A DNA stretch of 64,000 nucleotides. It comes from Saprospiraceae bacterium. GTDB lineage: Bacteria > Bacteroidota > Bacteroidia > Chitinophagales > Saprospiraceae. Position 1 is the stretch's first letter. The number at the start of each line of letters is the position of its first letter. Shown here piece after piece: positions 18,595 to 28,780 of this stretch. Made by a program: the position numbers and the translations under genes. The notes beneath the pieces were generated by a model, which saw nothing but the letters and a program-made list of their open reading frames with translations, did no database searches and was not told the origin of the DNA. The stretch lies in contig JADJTQ010000012.1 of NCBI GenBank assembly GCA_016711125.1, positions 372,001 through 436,000 of the forward strand, read 5' to 3'.

Positions 18595-21023
18595 ATGATG
18601 TGGAAAAGCTATCTTACCCTCCCCTGGAGACAATTACGAATCAAAGGCGTCCTTTCGACGATCAAGATTTTTTGGACTCCGGAGTCGGCATCGCTGCCAG
18701 CCTATTATTAATGAAATATATTTCCTGGCAATGGAATTTTGACCGATTTCACACTAAGGGGAGAGAAATTGTCCGTATTCAGAATAATCATTTTGTGGAT
18801 GGTGTTCTGAATAGTTCTAGCGCAATGACTTATTCTGGTGTACCTGTGCTTGCAAAAGACAACTTTCCGGAGGTAAAGAATTATGTACGCCTGGGAAGGT
18901 GGATCGCAAATGATGTCGAATTTAGGTACGGTGAAAATCTGTTCCGGGGCAAAAACTGTTTTTTTACGGACCCCTCCTTCTTCGATATTTTTTCATTCGA
19001 AATGCTGTTGGGAGACCCAAAAACCGCCTTGTTGGAGCCCAATAGTCTGGTTCTTTCTGAATCGACAGCAAAAAAGCTTTTTGGTGATGACAATCCCATT
19101 GGTGAAGAGGTCATATTTGAGAGTACAAAGACCTTTCAAATTACCGGTGTCGTCAAAGATCCGCCGGTGCAAAGCCACATTCAGTTTGAAATACTGGGCT
19201 CACTGAACACAATGAGTAATTGGGGCTTGGACGTCTATGGCGACGATCAATTAGGGGCCGCATACATCTATGCCTATTTGGAGTTAAGTGCTGGCAGCGA
19301 TCTACTTTTATTGGCGAGTAAAATAACTAATCAGGTCAGGAAGCTCAAAACCACAGAAGGCGGATCTGATGAGTTTATTTTGCAACCAATACGGCGGATT
19401 CATCTATATTCTGATTTAGATCATGAAATTCAGACTACTGGACAGGGAAACAATATTTGGATTTTAACCGGCATTGCAATCCTTATTTTACTTCTCGCCT
19501 GGGTCAATCACTTTAATCTATTTTCAGCAAATGTTTTAGATCAGGCACAGGTATTAAGTATTCGAAGGATCGTCGGAGCATCCCGCGGTCAATTATTTTC
19601 ACAACTGGCTTTTGCTGCTTTTCTATTTAATTTTTTGGGTCTTGCTGCTGGCATTGTCATTATGCTGTTTTCGGAGCCACTTATCGAAAATATCTTTGGT
19701 TTTCCAATAAGACAGTTCGCCTTGTCTGGAATCAGTGCCTCGGACCCGGCAGGGTATCTTGTACTCTTAATAGTGATTGGGACGTTTAGCAATAGCTTTC
19801 TGCCTGCACTGACACTTTCCAAGATTAAAGCAACATCATTATTAACCAAACAATTTCCAATACAGACAAATGGGTTTGATTTTCGCAGGCTTTTAGTCAT
19901 TTTTCAATTTGCCATAATCGTTGCATTAATTGCAGCGACCGGTATTATTTACCAACAGACACGCTTCATGCAAAGCGAAGACCTGGGTCTGGTTTTAGAT
20001 GACGTAATCGCCATCCGTGCACCATTGGGAACGGGCTATGAGAATTTGGAAGCTAATTACCCACGATTTAAAGAGGAAATTAATCAAATTCCAGAAATCA
20101 CTTCGATGTCTGTTTCCAAGGATATACCGGGTAATCAGTTGGAGATGATTGATGAGCTCATAATGAATGGTAGCAGGTATTCATGGGGTTTTTATCGAAA
20201 CTATGGTGATGAGGAATACTTTAGGACATACAAAATTCCATTCCTAGTAAGAGATACCACTGTCAATCTGCTTCATAAGGAGCAAAGATATGTAGTGATC
20301 AATAAGATGGCTGCGGACTTTCTTGGTTTCAAAAGGCCAAACGAGGCACTTCAAGCGAAAATTACGCTTTGGGGGGATAAAGATCTAACTGTTGCAGGTG
20401 TGGTTGAAAACTATCATCAACGATCTTTGCACCATCCTGTGCTGCCCATCATTTATGATTATTCAGCTGACGGTTTCTTGAGTGATGGATACTATTCATT
20501 AAAAATCGACAAAAGGGCTGATACTCAGGTATTAATCAAAAAGGTGAATGCGATGTATAGCAAAGCTTTTCCACACACCGTCTTCGATCATTTTGATGTA
20601 TCTGACTATTTTAGCAAACAATATGAAGAAGATAATCGATTTAAAAAACTGAATTTAGGATTTACCCTGTTGGGACTTATAATCGCGTGTTTCGGGCTAT
20701 TCGGATTGATGATCATTACGGTAGAAAAACGGATTAAGGAGTTGGGTATTCGAAAGGTGTTAGGTGCCTCCCTGGGAAGTCTGGTCTTACTTCTATCCAA
20801 AGATATGATCAAAATTACAGCGATTTCCTGGGCTATTGCCACTCCGATCGTCTGGTACCTCATGAATGAATGGCTCAATAACTTTTCATCTAGAATCGAA
20901 ATAAGGTGGTCAGTTTTTATATGGGCAGCAATATTAGTATTACTCGCCGCTTTTCTCACGACAGGATCACAGGCATTAAAGGCAGCCTTGGTTGATCCGG
21001 CTAAAATATTAAGAGATGAATAA
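18595..21023 (+). CDS. FtsX-like ABC permease 2 (MacB-type), frameshift near 18674
   Basis: The 836-residue frame beginning at 18513 has an atypical N-terminus. A better start is the ATG at 18595 in another frame (MMWKSYLTLPWRQLRIKG, the usual opening of these permeases), which joins the main frame at the T6 run near 18670-18675. The repaired protein of about 809 residues has the first helix (GVGIAASLLLMKYI), the MacB_PCD domain (residues about 50-280), the first FtsX domain with three helices (about 285-430), a second periplasmic domain and a C-terminal FtsX domain (RIKELGIRKVLGAS). It is the last gene of the efflux operon and ends just before a hairpin shared with the convergent nrdA gene. 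Confidence 0.9.
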
Positions 21024-21084
21024 GCATTTTTTTGTCAAAGCGCTTTGGGTGGAATCCGGGGAGGTGAAGATTCCGGCTTAAAAT

Positions 21085-21120
21085 AAAAAAAGGGGAAACA
21101 GCATTCTGTCTGCCCCTTTT
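21085..21120. terminator. Bidirectional terminator between the efflux operon and nrdA
   Basis: AAAAAAAGGGG at 21085-21095 pairs with CCCCTTTT at 21113-21120. The loop has a further short complementarity (ACAG/CTGT). It is flanked by A and T runs on opposite sides, so it can stop transcription from both the efflux operon (plus) and the ribonucleotide reductase genes (minus). Confidence 0.75.
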
Positions 21121-21211
21121 ATGAATGGTAAAAAAGACTGTAAATACGATTGGACTGATGATTTCTGGATGTTGATTGCAGAACTATCCAAAATCTAAAA
21201 TCAGAAAATCA

Positions 21212-23599
21212 CTACGCGCTACATGCCTCGCAATCCGGATTGTCGATGCTACAAGCCAGTGGTTCAACGTCAACTTCGACGAGTTCTTCACTAACAACTG
21301 TTCCACTTCCGTTTGAATGTTCGAAAGACCGTTGGTGTTTCTGACTAAGGGTAAACTTGATTGGATCAACTGCTGCTTTGGACCGTAAATAGTACATTCC
21401 GGTCTTTAATCCAGCTTGCCATCCGTAAAAATGCATAGAAGTCAGCTTGCTAAAATTGGCGTCTTCAACAAAAAGATTTAGACTTTGACTTTGGCAAATA
21501 AATGCACCACGATCTGCCGCCATGTCAATTAATACCTTCTGACTTAATTCATAGGCCGTTTTATATAGCGCTTTTAGGTTCTTCGGAATTCCTTCGATGT
21601 TTTGGATCGATCCATTGGCTGCCATCAAATGCTCTTTCATTTCATTGTCCCAAAGTCCGAGATCAATTAAGTCATTGAGCAAGTGTTTATTCACAACAAT
21701 ATATTCTCCACTCAAAGTGCGCCGGGTATAGATATTCGAAGTATAGGGTTCGAAACATTCGTTGTTTCCGAGTATTTGCGAAGTCGAAGCAGTCGGCATA
21801 GGCGCGAGCAATAAGCTGTTGCGTATGCCGTGCTTCTTAATATCGGTTTTCAAGCTGGCCCAGTCCCAGCGGGTGGAAGGTGTTATCCCCCACATGTCAA
21901 ACTGCAAAACTCCTTCGCTAGCAGGCGATCCCTTAAATGTCTCGTAGGGACCATCCTTTTGTGCTATTGCACAACTTTCGCTCAAAGCTGCATAATAGAT
22001 GGTTTCAAAAATATCTTTATTGAGTTGTCGAGCCTCTTTGCTATCAAAAGCGAAACGCATTTTTATAAAAGCGTCGGCTAGACCCTGAGCTCCGATTCCG
22101 ATAGGTCGATGCCGCATGTTTGAATTATACGCTTCCGGTATCGGATAATAGTTGACATCAATTACCTTGTTAAGGTTTCGGGTTACGACTCGGGTAATTT
22201 CACATAATCGATCAAAATTAAAAGTCTCATTTTCAACAAACATAGTCAGACTCAACGACGCCAGATTACAAACTGCTACCTCATCAGGAGAGGTGTACTC
22301 AAGAATTTCTGTACATAAATTACTTGAACGAATCGTGCCAAGGTTCTTTTGATTGGATTTCTTATTCGCAGCGTCTTTATATAAAATATAGGGGGTACCC
22401 GTTTCGATTTGAGATTCCAAAATGCTGAACCAAATTTCCTGAGCATTCAGGACTCTGCGTGCTTTCCCTTCTGATTCATACCTTTCATAGAGTTGATTAA
22501 AATCATCTCCATATGCGTCATATAATCCTGGACATTCATTGGGACATAACAGTGACCATTCTCCCCCATCTTTAACCCGTTGCATAAACAAGTCAGGAAT
22601 CCATAAAGCATAAAACAGATCTCTGGCCCTCATTTCTTCTTTTCCATGGTTTTTCTTCAATTCAAGAAACTCCATGATGTCAGCATGCCATGGCTCAAGA
22701 TATACGGCAAATGCTCCCTTGCGCTTCCCGCCTCCCTGATCTACATATCTTGCGGTATCATTAAATACTTTCAACATGGGAATGATACCATTGCTTGTAC
22801 CACCGGTACCTTTGATATAGCTACCCTGAGCTCGCACATTATGAATACTTAATCCAATTCCCCCGGCCGACTGCGAAATCTTAGCACAGCGACTCAATGT
22901 TTCAAAAATACCCGGTATGCTATCTTCGGTCATACTTAGTAAGAAACATGAGGATAGTTGTGGTTTGGGAGTGCCTGCATTGAATAAAGTTGGAGTGGCG
23001 TGAATAAACCATTTTTCAGACATCAAGTTATAAGTCTCAATTGCCGACCTAATATCTTCGCCATGAATACCAACTGAGGCCCGCATCAATAGATGTTGAG
23101 GTCGCTCAACAGGACGACCGTTCATTTTTAATAGATAAGAACGTTCGAGCGTTTTAAAACCAAAGTAATCAAAGGCATAATCCCGGTCATATATGATAGC
23201 TGAATCTAGTTCATCCTTGTACTTACGAACGATTTTTATCGTCTCGTCACCAATGAGTGCTGCTTTTTCACCTGATTCAGGATCTATGTAGCGATATAGA
23301 GCCTCCATGGTTTGCGAAAATGATTTTTTAGTTTCCTTATGCAAGTTTGATACTGCAATTCTAGCGGCCAGTTGGGCGTAATCAGGATGCACCGTAGCCA
23401 TCGAAGCTGCGGTTTCGGCAGCCAGGTTATCCAACTCAACCGTAGTGACACCATCATAAAGTCCTTGAATAACTTTTTTGGCGATTTCTATGGAGTTAAT
23501 AAATTCAGCATTGAGCCCATAACATAGTTTTTTTACTCTGGCGGTAATTTTATCGAAACTGACATGTTCCCTCTTACCACTCCGTTTGATTACTTGCAT
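21212..23599 (-). CDS. nrdA: Ribonucleoside-diphosphate reductase, alpha subunit (class I)
   Basis: A 795-residue catalytic subunit converting ribonucleoside diphosphates to deoxyribonucleotides. Residues 1-90 form an ATP-cone (MQVIKRSGKREHVSFDKITA), the allosteric activity site. The barrel contains LSSCFLL (first redox cysteine), NLCTEI (radical cysteine with Asn and Glu), EVAVCNLASLSL (second redox cysteine) and the paired tyrosines in GMYYLRSKAA for radical transfer. The C-terminus carries the shuttle pair CEAC. The beta subunit gene lies 31 bases upstream, so nrdB-nrdA form one operon transcribed leftwards. The sequence is intact and typical of Bacteroidota. Confidence 0.97.
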   Translation of the reverse strand: MQVIKRSGKREHVSFDKITARVKKLCYGLNAEFINSIEIAKKVIQGLYDGVTTVELDNLAAETAASMATVHPDYAQLAARIAVSNLHKETKKSFSQTMEALYRYIDPESGEKAALIGDETIKIVRKYKDELDSAIIYDRDYAFDYFGFKTLERSYLLKMNGRPVERPQHLLMRASVGIHGEDIRSAIETYNLMSEKWFIHATPTLFNAGTPKPQLSSCFLLSMTEDSIPGIFETLSRCAKISQSAGGIGLSIHNVRAQGSYIKGTGGTSNGIIPMLKVFNDTARYVDQGGGKRKGAFAVYLEPWHADIMEFLELKKNHGKEEMRARDLFYALWIPDLFMQRVKDGGEWSLLCPNECPGLYDAYGDDFNQLYERYESEGKARRVLNAQEIWFSILESQIETGTPYILYKDAANKKSNQKNLGTIRSSNLCTEILEYTSPDEVAVCNLASLSLTMFVENETFNFDRLCEITRVVTRNLNKVIDVNYYPIPEAYNSNMRHRPIGIGAQGLADAFIKMRFAFDSKEARQLNKDIFETIYYAALSESCAIAQKDGPYETFKGSPASEGVLQFDMWGITPSTRWDWASLKTDIKKHGIRNSLLLAPMPTASTSQILGNNECFEPYTSNIYTRRTLSGEYIVVNKHLLNDLIDLGLWDNEMKEHLMAANGSIQNIEGIPKNLKALYKTAYELSQKVLIDMAADRGAFICQSQSLNLFVEDANFSKLTSMHFYGWQAGLKTGMYYLRSKAAVDPIKFTLSQKHQRSFEHSNGSGTVVSEELVEVDVEPLACSIDNPDCEACSA

Positions 23600-23630
23600 A
23601 ATAAAATAGTTCTAAGTTTGGTTAAGGAAT

Positions 23631-24704
23631 CTAAAAGTCTTCGTCCAGCTTAAACACCTGCTTCTCTTTATCGGCCATGATCCCAGCCTTTTGATAGTCG
23701 CCTACCCTTTTTTCGAAGAAATTCGTTTTACCCTGTAGCGAAATCATATCCATCCAGGGGAAGGGATTTTCTACATGAAATTGCTTGGCACAACCCAATT
23801 GTGCTAAAAGTCGATCAGCAACAAATTCGATATATTGACACATCATTTCTGAATTCATTCCAATCAAACTGACGGGCAGAGCATCGGATACAAATTCCTT
23901 CTCGATTGTTACAGCATCGACGATGATGGATATGACCGTTTGTTCAGGCAGCCGGTCCACAATATGTTTATTATAAAGAAGGCAAGCAAAATCACAATGC
24001 ATACCTTCGTCGCGAGAAATTAATTCATTTGAAAAGCAGAGCCCTGGCATTAGACCGCGCTTTTTTAGCCAAAAAATGGAACAAAAAGAGCCTGAGAAGA
24101 AGATACCTTCAACAGCAGCAAAGGCAACAATTCTTTCCTGGAAATTTCCATTTTCTATCCATTTCATTGCCCAATCTGCCTTCCTTTTAACACAAGGCAT
24201 CGTATCAATGGCGTTAAGGCAATAATCTTTCTCCTTGGCATCCTTGATATAGGTATCTATCAGCAGGGAGTAAGTTTCGCTATGAATATTTTCCATCATG
24301 ATTTGAAAACCATAGAAAAACTTGGCCTCGGTATACTGTACCTCGGAGAGAAAATGTTCAGCCAAGTTTTCATTCACAATTCCGTCACTTGCCGCGAAAA
24401 ATGCTAAAACATGTTTGATAAAGTGCCTGTCATTATCAGTCAGCTTCTGATGCCAATCATTTAGGTCCTGGCTCAGATCAATTTCTTCAGCAGTCCAAAA
24501 ACAGGCCTCCATTTTTTTATAAAAAGCCCAAATATCATTGTGTTGAATGGGGAATAGTACAAATCTGCCAGGGTTATCGGCTAAAATGGGTTCGCGGTTT
24601 CCTGTCATTTCTTTCGTAGTTTTAAGTGTGGAAGTATCATTTTTAGCGATGCAATTAGCCGTTTCTAAAAGGGCTAAAATTTCCGATTGACTTGTCAGTG
24701 TCAT
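23631..24704 (-). CDS. nrdB: Ribonucleoside-diphosphate reductase, beta subunit (class I)
   Basis: A 357-residue diiron protein that supplies the radical to NrdA. Metal ligands are visible in ASDGIVNENL, in EAKFFYGFQIMMENIHSE and in ISRDEGMHCDF. The tyrosine of FFYGFQ is the likely radical residue, an arrangement closer to the eukaryotic R2 than to E. coli NrdB. The C-terminus QVFKLDEDF is the tail that docks on the alpha subunit. Length compares well with the family. It is first in the nrdB-nrdA operon. No clear NrdR box was found in the upstream region. Confidence 0.96.
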   Translation of the reverse strand: MTLTSQSEILALLETANCIAKNDTSTLKTTKEMTGNREPILADNPGRFVLFPIQHNDIWAFYKKMEACFWTAEEIDLSQDLNDWHQKLTDNDRHFIKHVLAFFAASDGIVNENLAEHFLSEVQYTEAKFFYGFQIMMENIHSETYSLLIDTYIKDAKEKDYCLNAIDTMPCVKRKADWAMKWIENGNFQERIVAFAAVEGIFFSGSFCSIFWLKKRGLMPGLCFSNELISRDEGMHCDFACLLYNKHIVDRLPEQTVISIIVDAVTIEKEFVSDALPVSLIGMNSEMMCQYIEFVADRLLAQLGCAKQFHVENPFPWMDMISLQGKTNFFEKRVGDYQKAGIMADKEKQVFKLDEDF

Positions 24705-25046
24705 ACATGATACCTAATTAAATTATAGTTCTTTTTAATACTTATTCCTCAGGGAGATAAAGGATTGCGTATTACTTTGCTAAGATCTGATTCAACATAT
24801 TATAAGAATGCGTCATATCAGGAAGCGAAGGCTAAATTATAGAAAAGAACCAACGGGCCCCCGATTAGTTATCAACAATATGTTAGTAAAAACTCTAATT
24901 TGTTGACAATCATTATATAATAATATTCTATAATGTGAAGATCATTGTGGAAAGAATGAACAACAAACGACTCTTGAAAAACGTTGCACTTGGTTTTTGA
25001 CTCACTTAGAGCGTGTTGTCAATCCAAATCAAGTAGGGATAGTGCA
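24705..25046. other. Intergenic region upstream of nrdB
   Basis: These 342 bases hold no gene. A very AT-rich segment at about 24890-24945 contains nested palindromic stretches (for example ATTATA...TATAAT). The nrdB promoter should lie here on the minus strand, but no TAnnTTTG element or paired NrdR boxes could be assigned with confidence. Confidence 0.5.
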
Positions 25047-25997
25047 TCAGTGGGGTTGTCGTCGGAGAAAGAACCAAGCGAGGATCAAGGTAAGGATGAT
25101 GGAAATAAGAACCACGTAGTAAAATCCACCTTCAGTTTGAGACAACGGTAGATTCTTCACATTCATGCCATAATAACTGGCGACTAAAGTAGGTACCATC
25201 AGGATCAATGTGATCATTGTGAGTCGTTGAATCACAAAATTGAGATTATTGGAAATAATGGATGCATAAGCCTCCATCGCACCATTTAATATATTGGTGT
25301 GTACATTAGCCATTTCCAATGCCTGAGAATTATCGATAATGACATCTTCAAGTAGATCGGTAAGATCTTCAACATCCCGAATTGCCAAAAAATCCGTCCT
25401 TTTCATTTTCATTTTCAGCAACTCATTAGACGAAAGCGAATTAACAAAATATACAAGGCTTTTTTCTATACGAAGGAGTTGCTTCAACTCTGAGCTTTTG
25501 CTTGAACTATACAGTTCCTGCTCTATCAGATTTCGTTTGAGGTTAAGTTTTTTCAAACACGCAAGAAAGCGGAACACTACCTGTTCGAAAAGTTGAAGAA
25601 CAAACCGGGGATGATCATGGGGATCGAAATTTTTGACCCTGTTTTCGATAAAGACCTTCACCACTGGATTGTCAGCGGCAGTGATGGTAAGGATATTTTC
25701 AGCCATGAGTATGATGCCTATCGGTACTGTAATGTAGTAGGCTTCACTGTCTTTCTCGTTTTCATTGAGTATCGGAGTATTCAAAAGAATCAACTTTCCC
25801 TCTTCCTCTTTCTCATAGCGAGAACGCTCATCGGTATCCAGAGAATCAGTTAAAAAATCAAGCGGTATATCCAGTGTACTAGCCAGATTTGGCAATTCAT
25901 CAGGGCTATACGGCGGACTGACGCAAATCCAACACCCAGCGGTAAGTGCATTGAGCTCCCTGATCTTCTCTCCTTTTTTTTGGTAATACTGAATCAT
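25047..25997 (-). CDS. CorA family magnesium/divalent cation transporter
   Basis: The start ATG at 25997 (MIQYYQKKGEKIRELNAL) is preferred over an upstream in-frame ATG at 26057, because the family begins this way. This gives 316 residues. A large cytoplasmic N-terminal domain with long helices (LKKLNLKRNLIEQELY, NSQALEMANVHTNILNGAM) is followed by two C-terminal membrane helices, with the signature YYGMN at the end of the first. The GMN motif is the selectivity filter of CorA channels for Mg2+ (also Co2+, Ni2+). It is transcribed towards nrdB; the genes are probably unrelated. Confidence 0.92.
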   Translation of the reverse strand: MIQYYQKKGEKIRELNALTAGCWICVSPPYSPDELPNLASTLDIPLDFLTDSLDTDERSRYEKEEEGKLILLNTPILNENEKDSEAYYITVPIGIILMAENILTITAADNPVVKVFIENRVKNFDPHDHPRFVLQLFEQVVFRFLACLKKLNLKRNLIEQELYSSSKSSELKQLLRIEKSLVYFVNSLSSNELLKMKMKRTDFLAIRDVEDLTDLLEDVIIDNSQALEMANVHTNILNGAMEAYASIISNNLNFVIQRLTMITLILMVPTLVASYYGMNVKNLPLSQTEGGFYYVVLISIILTLILAWFFLRRQPH

Positions 25998-26281
25998 GGC
26001 TCGACGAATATTCCATAATGGTGAACAGTTGCTTTTCAAGACGATCCCGATGTTCAATCAGGCGCGGCAAATTAAGGAAAAAACAGGAGAGCTGCCAAAA
26101 CTTCTTATTTCAATTCCACTAACTTTTATGAGGTAACCTGGAGTGTTTGGTGGGATACACCAGCGCATCTGAATCGCCGGAAAACCCGATATTCGGCGGT
26201 TTCGTCTCAAATTAATGATTGAGATTCTAAAGACTAAGATCTTTGTAGGGAAAGGAGCACTGGTGTTACGAGAACTCTTGA

Positions 26282-27046
26282 TTATGCCGCTACTTCGTGT
26301 GGTTCTGGCTGTAGGTCTCCAATGAGATGCTCATAAACCCATAGGTCGTCTTTACCCGTGCCTGCCCACCTTGGATTCTTGCCCAACAAAATTCTGCAAT
26401 AATCTGCAAAGATGTCACCTTGTTGTTCAAGATTAAATGCTTCTAATTTCTTACCTGTCCGTATAGCGAGCACCAGATTGGCTAATCCACCGTAATCGTA
26501 CCCCTCATTGGAAAATTGGGCCCGCAGCGCCCTCGGAATATAGACCGATCCAAGTTGCTGGTATTGCCAGATATGCACGAGTTCGTGCACAAAAATGTCG
26601 TCATGCATCTCACCCCAGCTATTAATCGTGTAAAAACTAACATATGCAAAATGATGCGACTTGGGCCCACCAAAGGCAAATTCATCGATCCTGATTCGGT
26701 TTACGTTGAGTGCGTTTCCGAAAAACTTCTTCACTAAAGTCACCTCATGTTTATCTAATGGCCGCGTATTGAATTTCACGATATCACTTAAGGTCTCGTA
26801 AATCTCGGCCAGACCTATGAGATCGGCGAGGTAAAATAAGAGCTCTACCAGCCAGTATAAATGCTCGGCGAAGTTAAAGATTGATTTTGGTCGTTTCCAA
26901 ACTTGGATAAATGGTGAAAATAGATGCCGTATAAGTCTCAAGAGACGTTTTGGCAGGTACCGTACAATGTCGAATGCCCGGAGTACCGCTCCTTGCAACT
27001 TTGAAATACAAAGCCTATAGATTCCCGATACAATCTGTGTGTTCAT
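26282..27046 (-). CDS. HExxH metallopeptidase-like protein of unknown function
   Basis: A 254-residue protein starting at ATG 27046, which overlaps the TGA stop of the permease gene upstream (TGATG), so translation is probably coupled. Residues 1-90 are basic and hydrophobic with possible amphipathic or membrane-associated helices (FNFAEHLYWLVELLFYLADL). Near residue 155 is FVHELVHIWQYQQLG, a zinc-binding HExxH motif with the VHELxHxWQ context seen in DUF4157/eCIS-core-like putative peptidases. Glu207 in NLEQQGDIFADY is a candidate third ligand. No signal peptide is obvious. Substrate unknown; it may be a non-proteolytic zincin fold. Confidence 0.75.
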   Translation of the reverse strand: MNTQIVSGIYRLCISKLQGAVLRAFDIVRYLPKRLLRLIRHLFSPFIQVWKRPKSIFNFAEHLYWLVELLFYLADLIGLAEIYETLSDIVKFNTRPLDKHEVTLVKKFFGNALNVNRIRIDEFAFGGPKSHHFAYVSFYTINSWGEMHDDIFVHELVHIWQYQQLGSVYIPRALRAQFSNEGYDYGGLANLVLAIRTGKKLEAFNLEQQGDIFADYCRILLGKNPRWAGTGKDDLWVYEHLIGDLQPEPHEVAA

Positions 27047-28344
27047 CAATTAAAGCGAAGTGCCCGGGTAGGCAAGATTCTGCTTATAAAGTATGAAGGT
27101 AAAATTAAGAATAAAATCGTTACCAAGAATGTGCCTCCATTAATTATTAAGATTGTTGCCACGTCAAAATCGATAGGGGCCACAGCGAGGTAGTAATCTT
27201 CTTCTCTCAAACGGATAAACTGAAATTGTTTCTGTAATGCACAGAGGCTGAGTCCTACAAGGTTGCCAATCAGGAGACCTTTGAGAAGTATGTGGCCAGC
27301 TTGCCGGATAAAGATTTTACGAACCTGCCAGTTTGTGGATCCTAGTGCTTTGAGTACCCCAATCATATGGGTTCGTTCAAGGATCAGAATTAGTAGGGCA
27401 GTGATCATATTGATTATGCACACCAGCAGCATTAGTCCGAGGATTATTACCTCATTGATATCCTGCAGATCCAGCCAATCGAAAATGCTACTTGCGACTT
27501 GCCGGATACTTCGGGTATATAAATGAGTAGGTAAAATCTCTTGGTTTAAATACTCATTCATGATCATCAAGTCATCAATATCATCCAAACCAACTTCCAT
27601 GCCGCTGACTTCGGCGGCTGTCCAATCTAATACTTCCTGTAGATGAGCCATATCCAAGAAGGCGATCTTTTTATCGTACTCGGCCAATCCGGTTTTATAG
27701 ATACCCTTCACTGTAAATCGGCGTGGACGGGGCTTTCCTTCCTTGATAAAATAAAGAATCACCTGGTCACTGATCGCAAGTTCCAGCCGATTGGCTGTGA
27801 TTTGCGAAACAAGAATTTCACGTTTGAGTGAATCGGAATTCGACAACCCGGATCCCTCCACAATGTAGCGGTCAAAAAAAGTGCTTGGAAAATCATTGGA
27901 AATACCCTTGAGGATAAGGCCTTCCATTTCGTCTTTGGTGGTTAGAACAGCAGGATACTGAATGTATTTGTAGGCAAACCTGATACCCCCATGAGTTCTT
28001 TTCGTGACATCGAAGTTGGTCTCAATGCCCAAAATATCCAGTGGCCATTCGTAAACTACTTTTTTAACCGACTTGATCGAATCGAGAAGACCTGGATCGT
28101 ACTGCATTGGAGTGCCTTCCAGAATAGGATTGGTAAAAGCTTCAGTGATCTGGATATGCCCCCAAAAGTCGAAGATCTTTTGACTGATCTCCTTTTTAAA
28201 ACCATGGATCATCGCCGATGCTACGATCATGACGGAAACAGACAAAGCAATTGTGGCAATTGCGATCCGAATAATGATTCGTGAAAAAGATTTGCCATTA
28301 GCTGTGCCGGCAAGTCTGTCTGCAATGAACTGTTCGAAGTACAT
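27046..28344 (-). CDS. LolC/LolE-like ABC transporter permease (FtsX family)
   Basis: A 432-residue membrane protein. It has an N-terminal helix (IRIAIATIALSVSVMIVASAM), a large periplasmic domain (residues about 50-300) and three C-terminal helices with the FtsX pattern (VIILGLMLLVCIINMITALLI, then ERTHMIGVLKALGSTNWQVR). This is the topology of LolC/E, which extract lipoproteins from the inner membrane for transport to the outer membrane. No ATPase (LolD) gene is adjacent. The next gene, encoding an HExxH protein, overlaps its stop codon. LolE versus a more general lipoprotein-releasing permease cannot be separated here. Confidence 0.88.
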   Translation of the reverse strand: MYFEQFIADRLAGTANGKSFSRIIIRIAIATIALSVSVMIVASAMIHGFKKEISQKIFDFWGHIQITEAFTNPILEGTPMQYDPGLLDSIKSVKKVVYEWPLDILGIETNFDVTKRTHGGIRFAYKYIQYPAVLTTKDEMEGLILKGISNDFPSTFFDRYIVEGSGLSNSDSLKREILVSQITANRLELAISDQVILYFIKEGKPRPRRFTVKGIYKTGLAEYDKKIAFLDMAHLQEVLDWTAAEVSGMEVGLDDIDDLMIMNEYLNQEILPTHLYTRSIRQVASSIFDWLDLQDINEVIILGLMLLVCIINMITALLILILERTHMIGVLKALGSTNWQVRKIFIRQAGHILLKGLLIGNLVGLSLCALQKQFQFIRLREEDYYLAVAPIDFDVATILIINGGTFLVTILFLILPSYFISRILPTRALRFN

Positions 28345-28478
28345 ATGTTATCTAACGAGGTGGAAAATAGAAAGATTTGACCAGCTGCACTAAAATATCC
28401 ACACGAAATACATCCAAGGCACAACAATGCAAAGTTCAAGGGGGGGGTTAGCAAAACTTCCGAATGGTGTTGGCTGGG

Positions 28479-28728
28479 ACGCACGACATCGACTCAGTCA
28501 CCCTCCATGTCCGTGGTTGGCGGGGCGGCAACCACATTTTGAATGATACCGACGAAGCCGCACGGCATCTGCTCATTTTTTTCCGTACAAGCGACATCGG
28601 CACACTTCTTCGGACGTACGGCATCGACTCCTTCACCCCTCTGCGCAGTGGTTGGAGTCTCCGCCAAACCACCCTTGAATGATGGCGGCCGGAACACACG
28701 GCATCGGCACACTTTTTTCCATAAAAAG
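28479..28728. repeat. Two-copy direct repeat of about 115 bases
   Basis: Unit 1 (28479-28591) and unit 2 (28614-28728) align along their whole length at about 70 percent identity by eye. Shared words in order are CATCGACTC, TCACCC, GTGGTTGG, CCAC, TTGAATGAT, CACGGCATC, then a T run and CC. The 22-base spacer repeats the end of the unit again (GACATCGGCACACTTCTTCGG). This looks like a dispersed intergenic repeat family rather than coding sequence. Confidence 0.7.
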
Positions 28729-28750
28729 CTACAGAGAGATTCTCTTATGC

Positions 28751-28758
28751 TATTTTTG
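28751..28758 (+). promoter_or_regulatory. Candidate -7 element for tyrS
   Basis: TATTTTTG matches TAnnTTTG and lies 23 bases before the tyrS start codon. Confidence 0.4.
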
Positions 28759-28780
28759 GCCATTCAATCACAAATTGATC

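Larger units (their letters stand above)
28345..28780. other. Intergenic region with a two-copy direct repeat upstream of tyrS
   Basis: These 436 bases hold no gene that I accept. The GC-richer segment 28479-28728 is made of two diverged direct repeats listed separately; open frames across it (for example minus 28494-28763, with PPSFKGGLAETPTTAQRGEG) reflect the repeat composition. A G8 run is at about 28440-28447. A candidate tyrS promoter is near the right end. Confidence 0.6.

Noticed and set aside
28227..28763. Overlapping open frames upstream of tyrS (both strands)
   Set aside because: They follow the two-copy repeat; the predicted peptides are repetitive and basic, with no conserved domain. 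The repeat explains them better than a gene.
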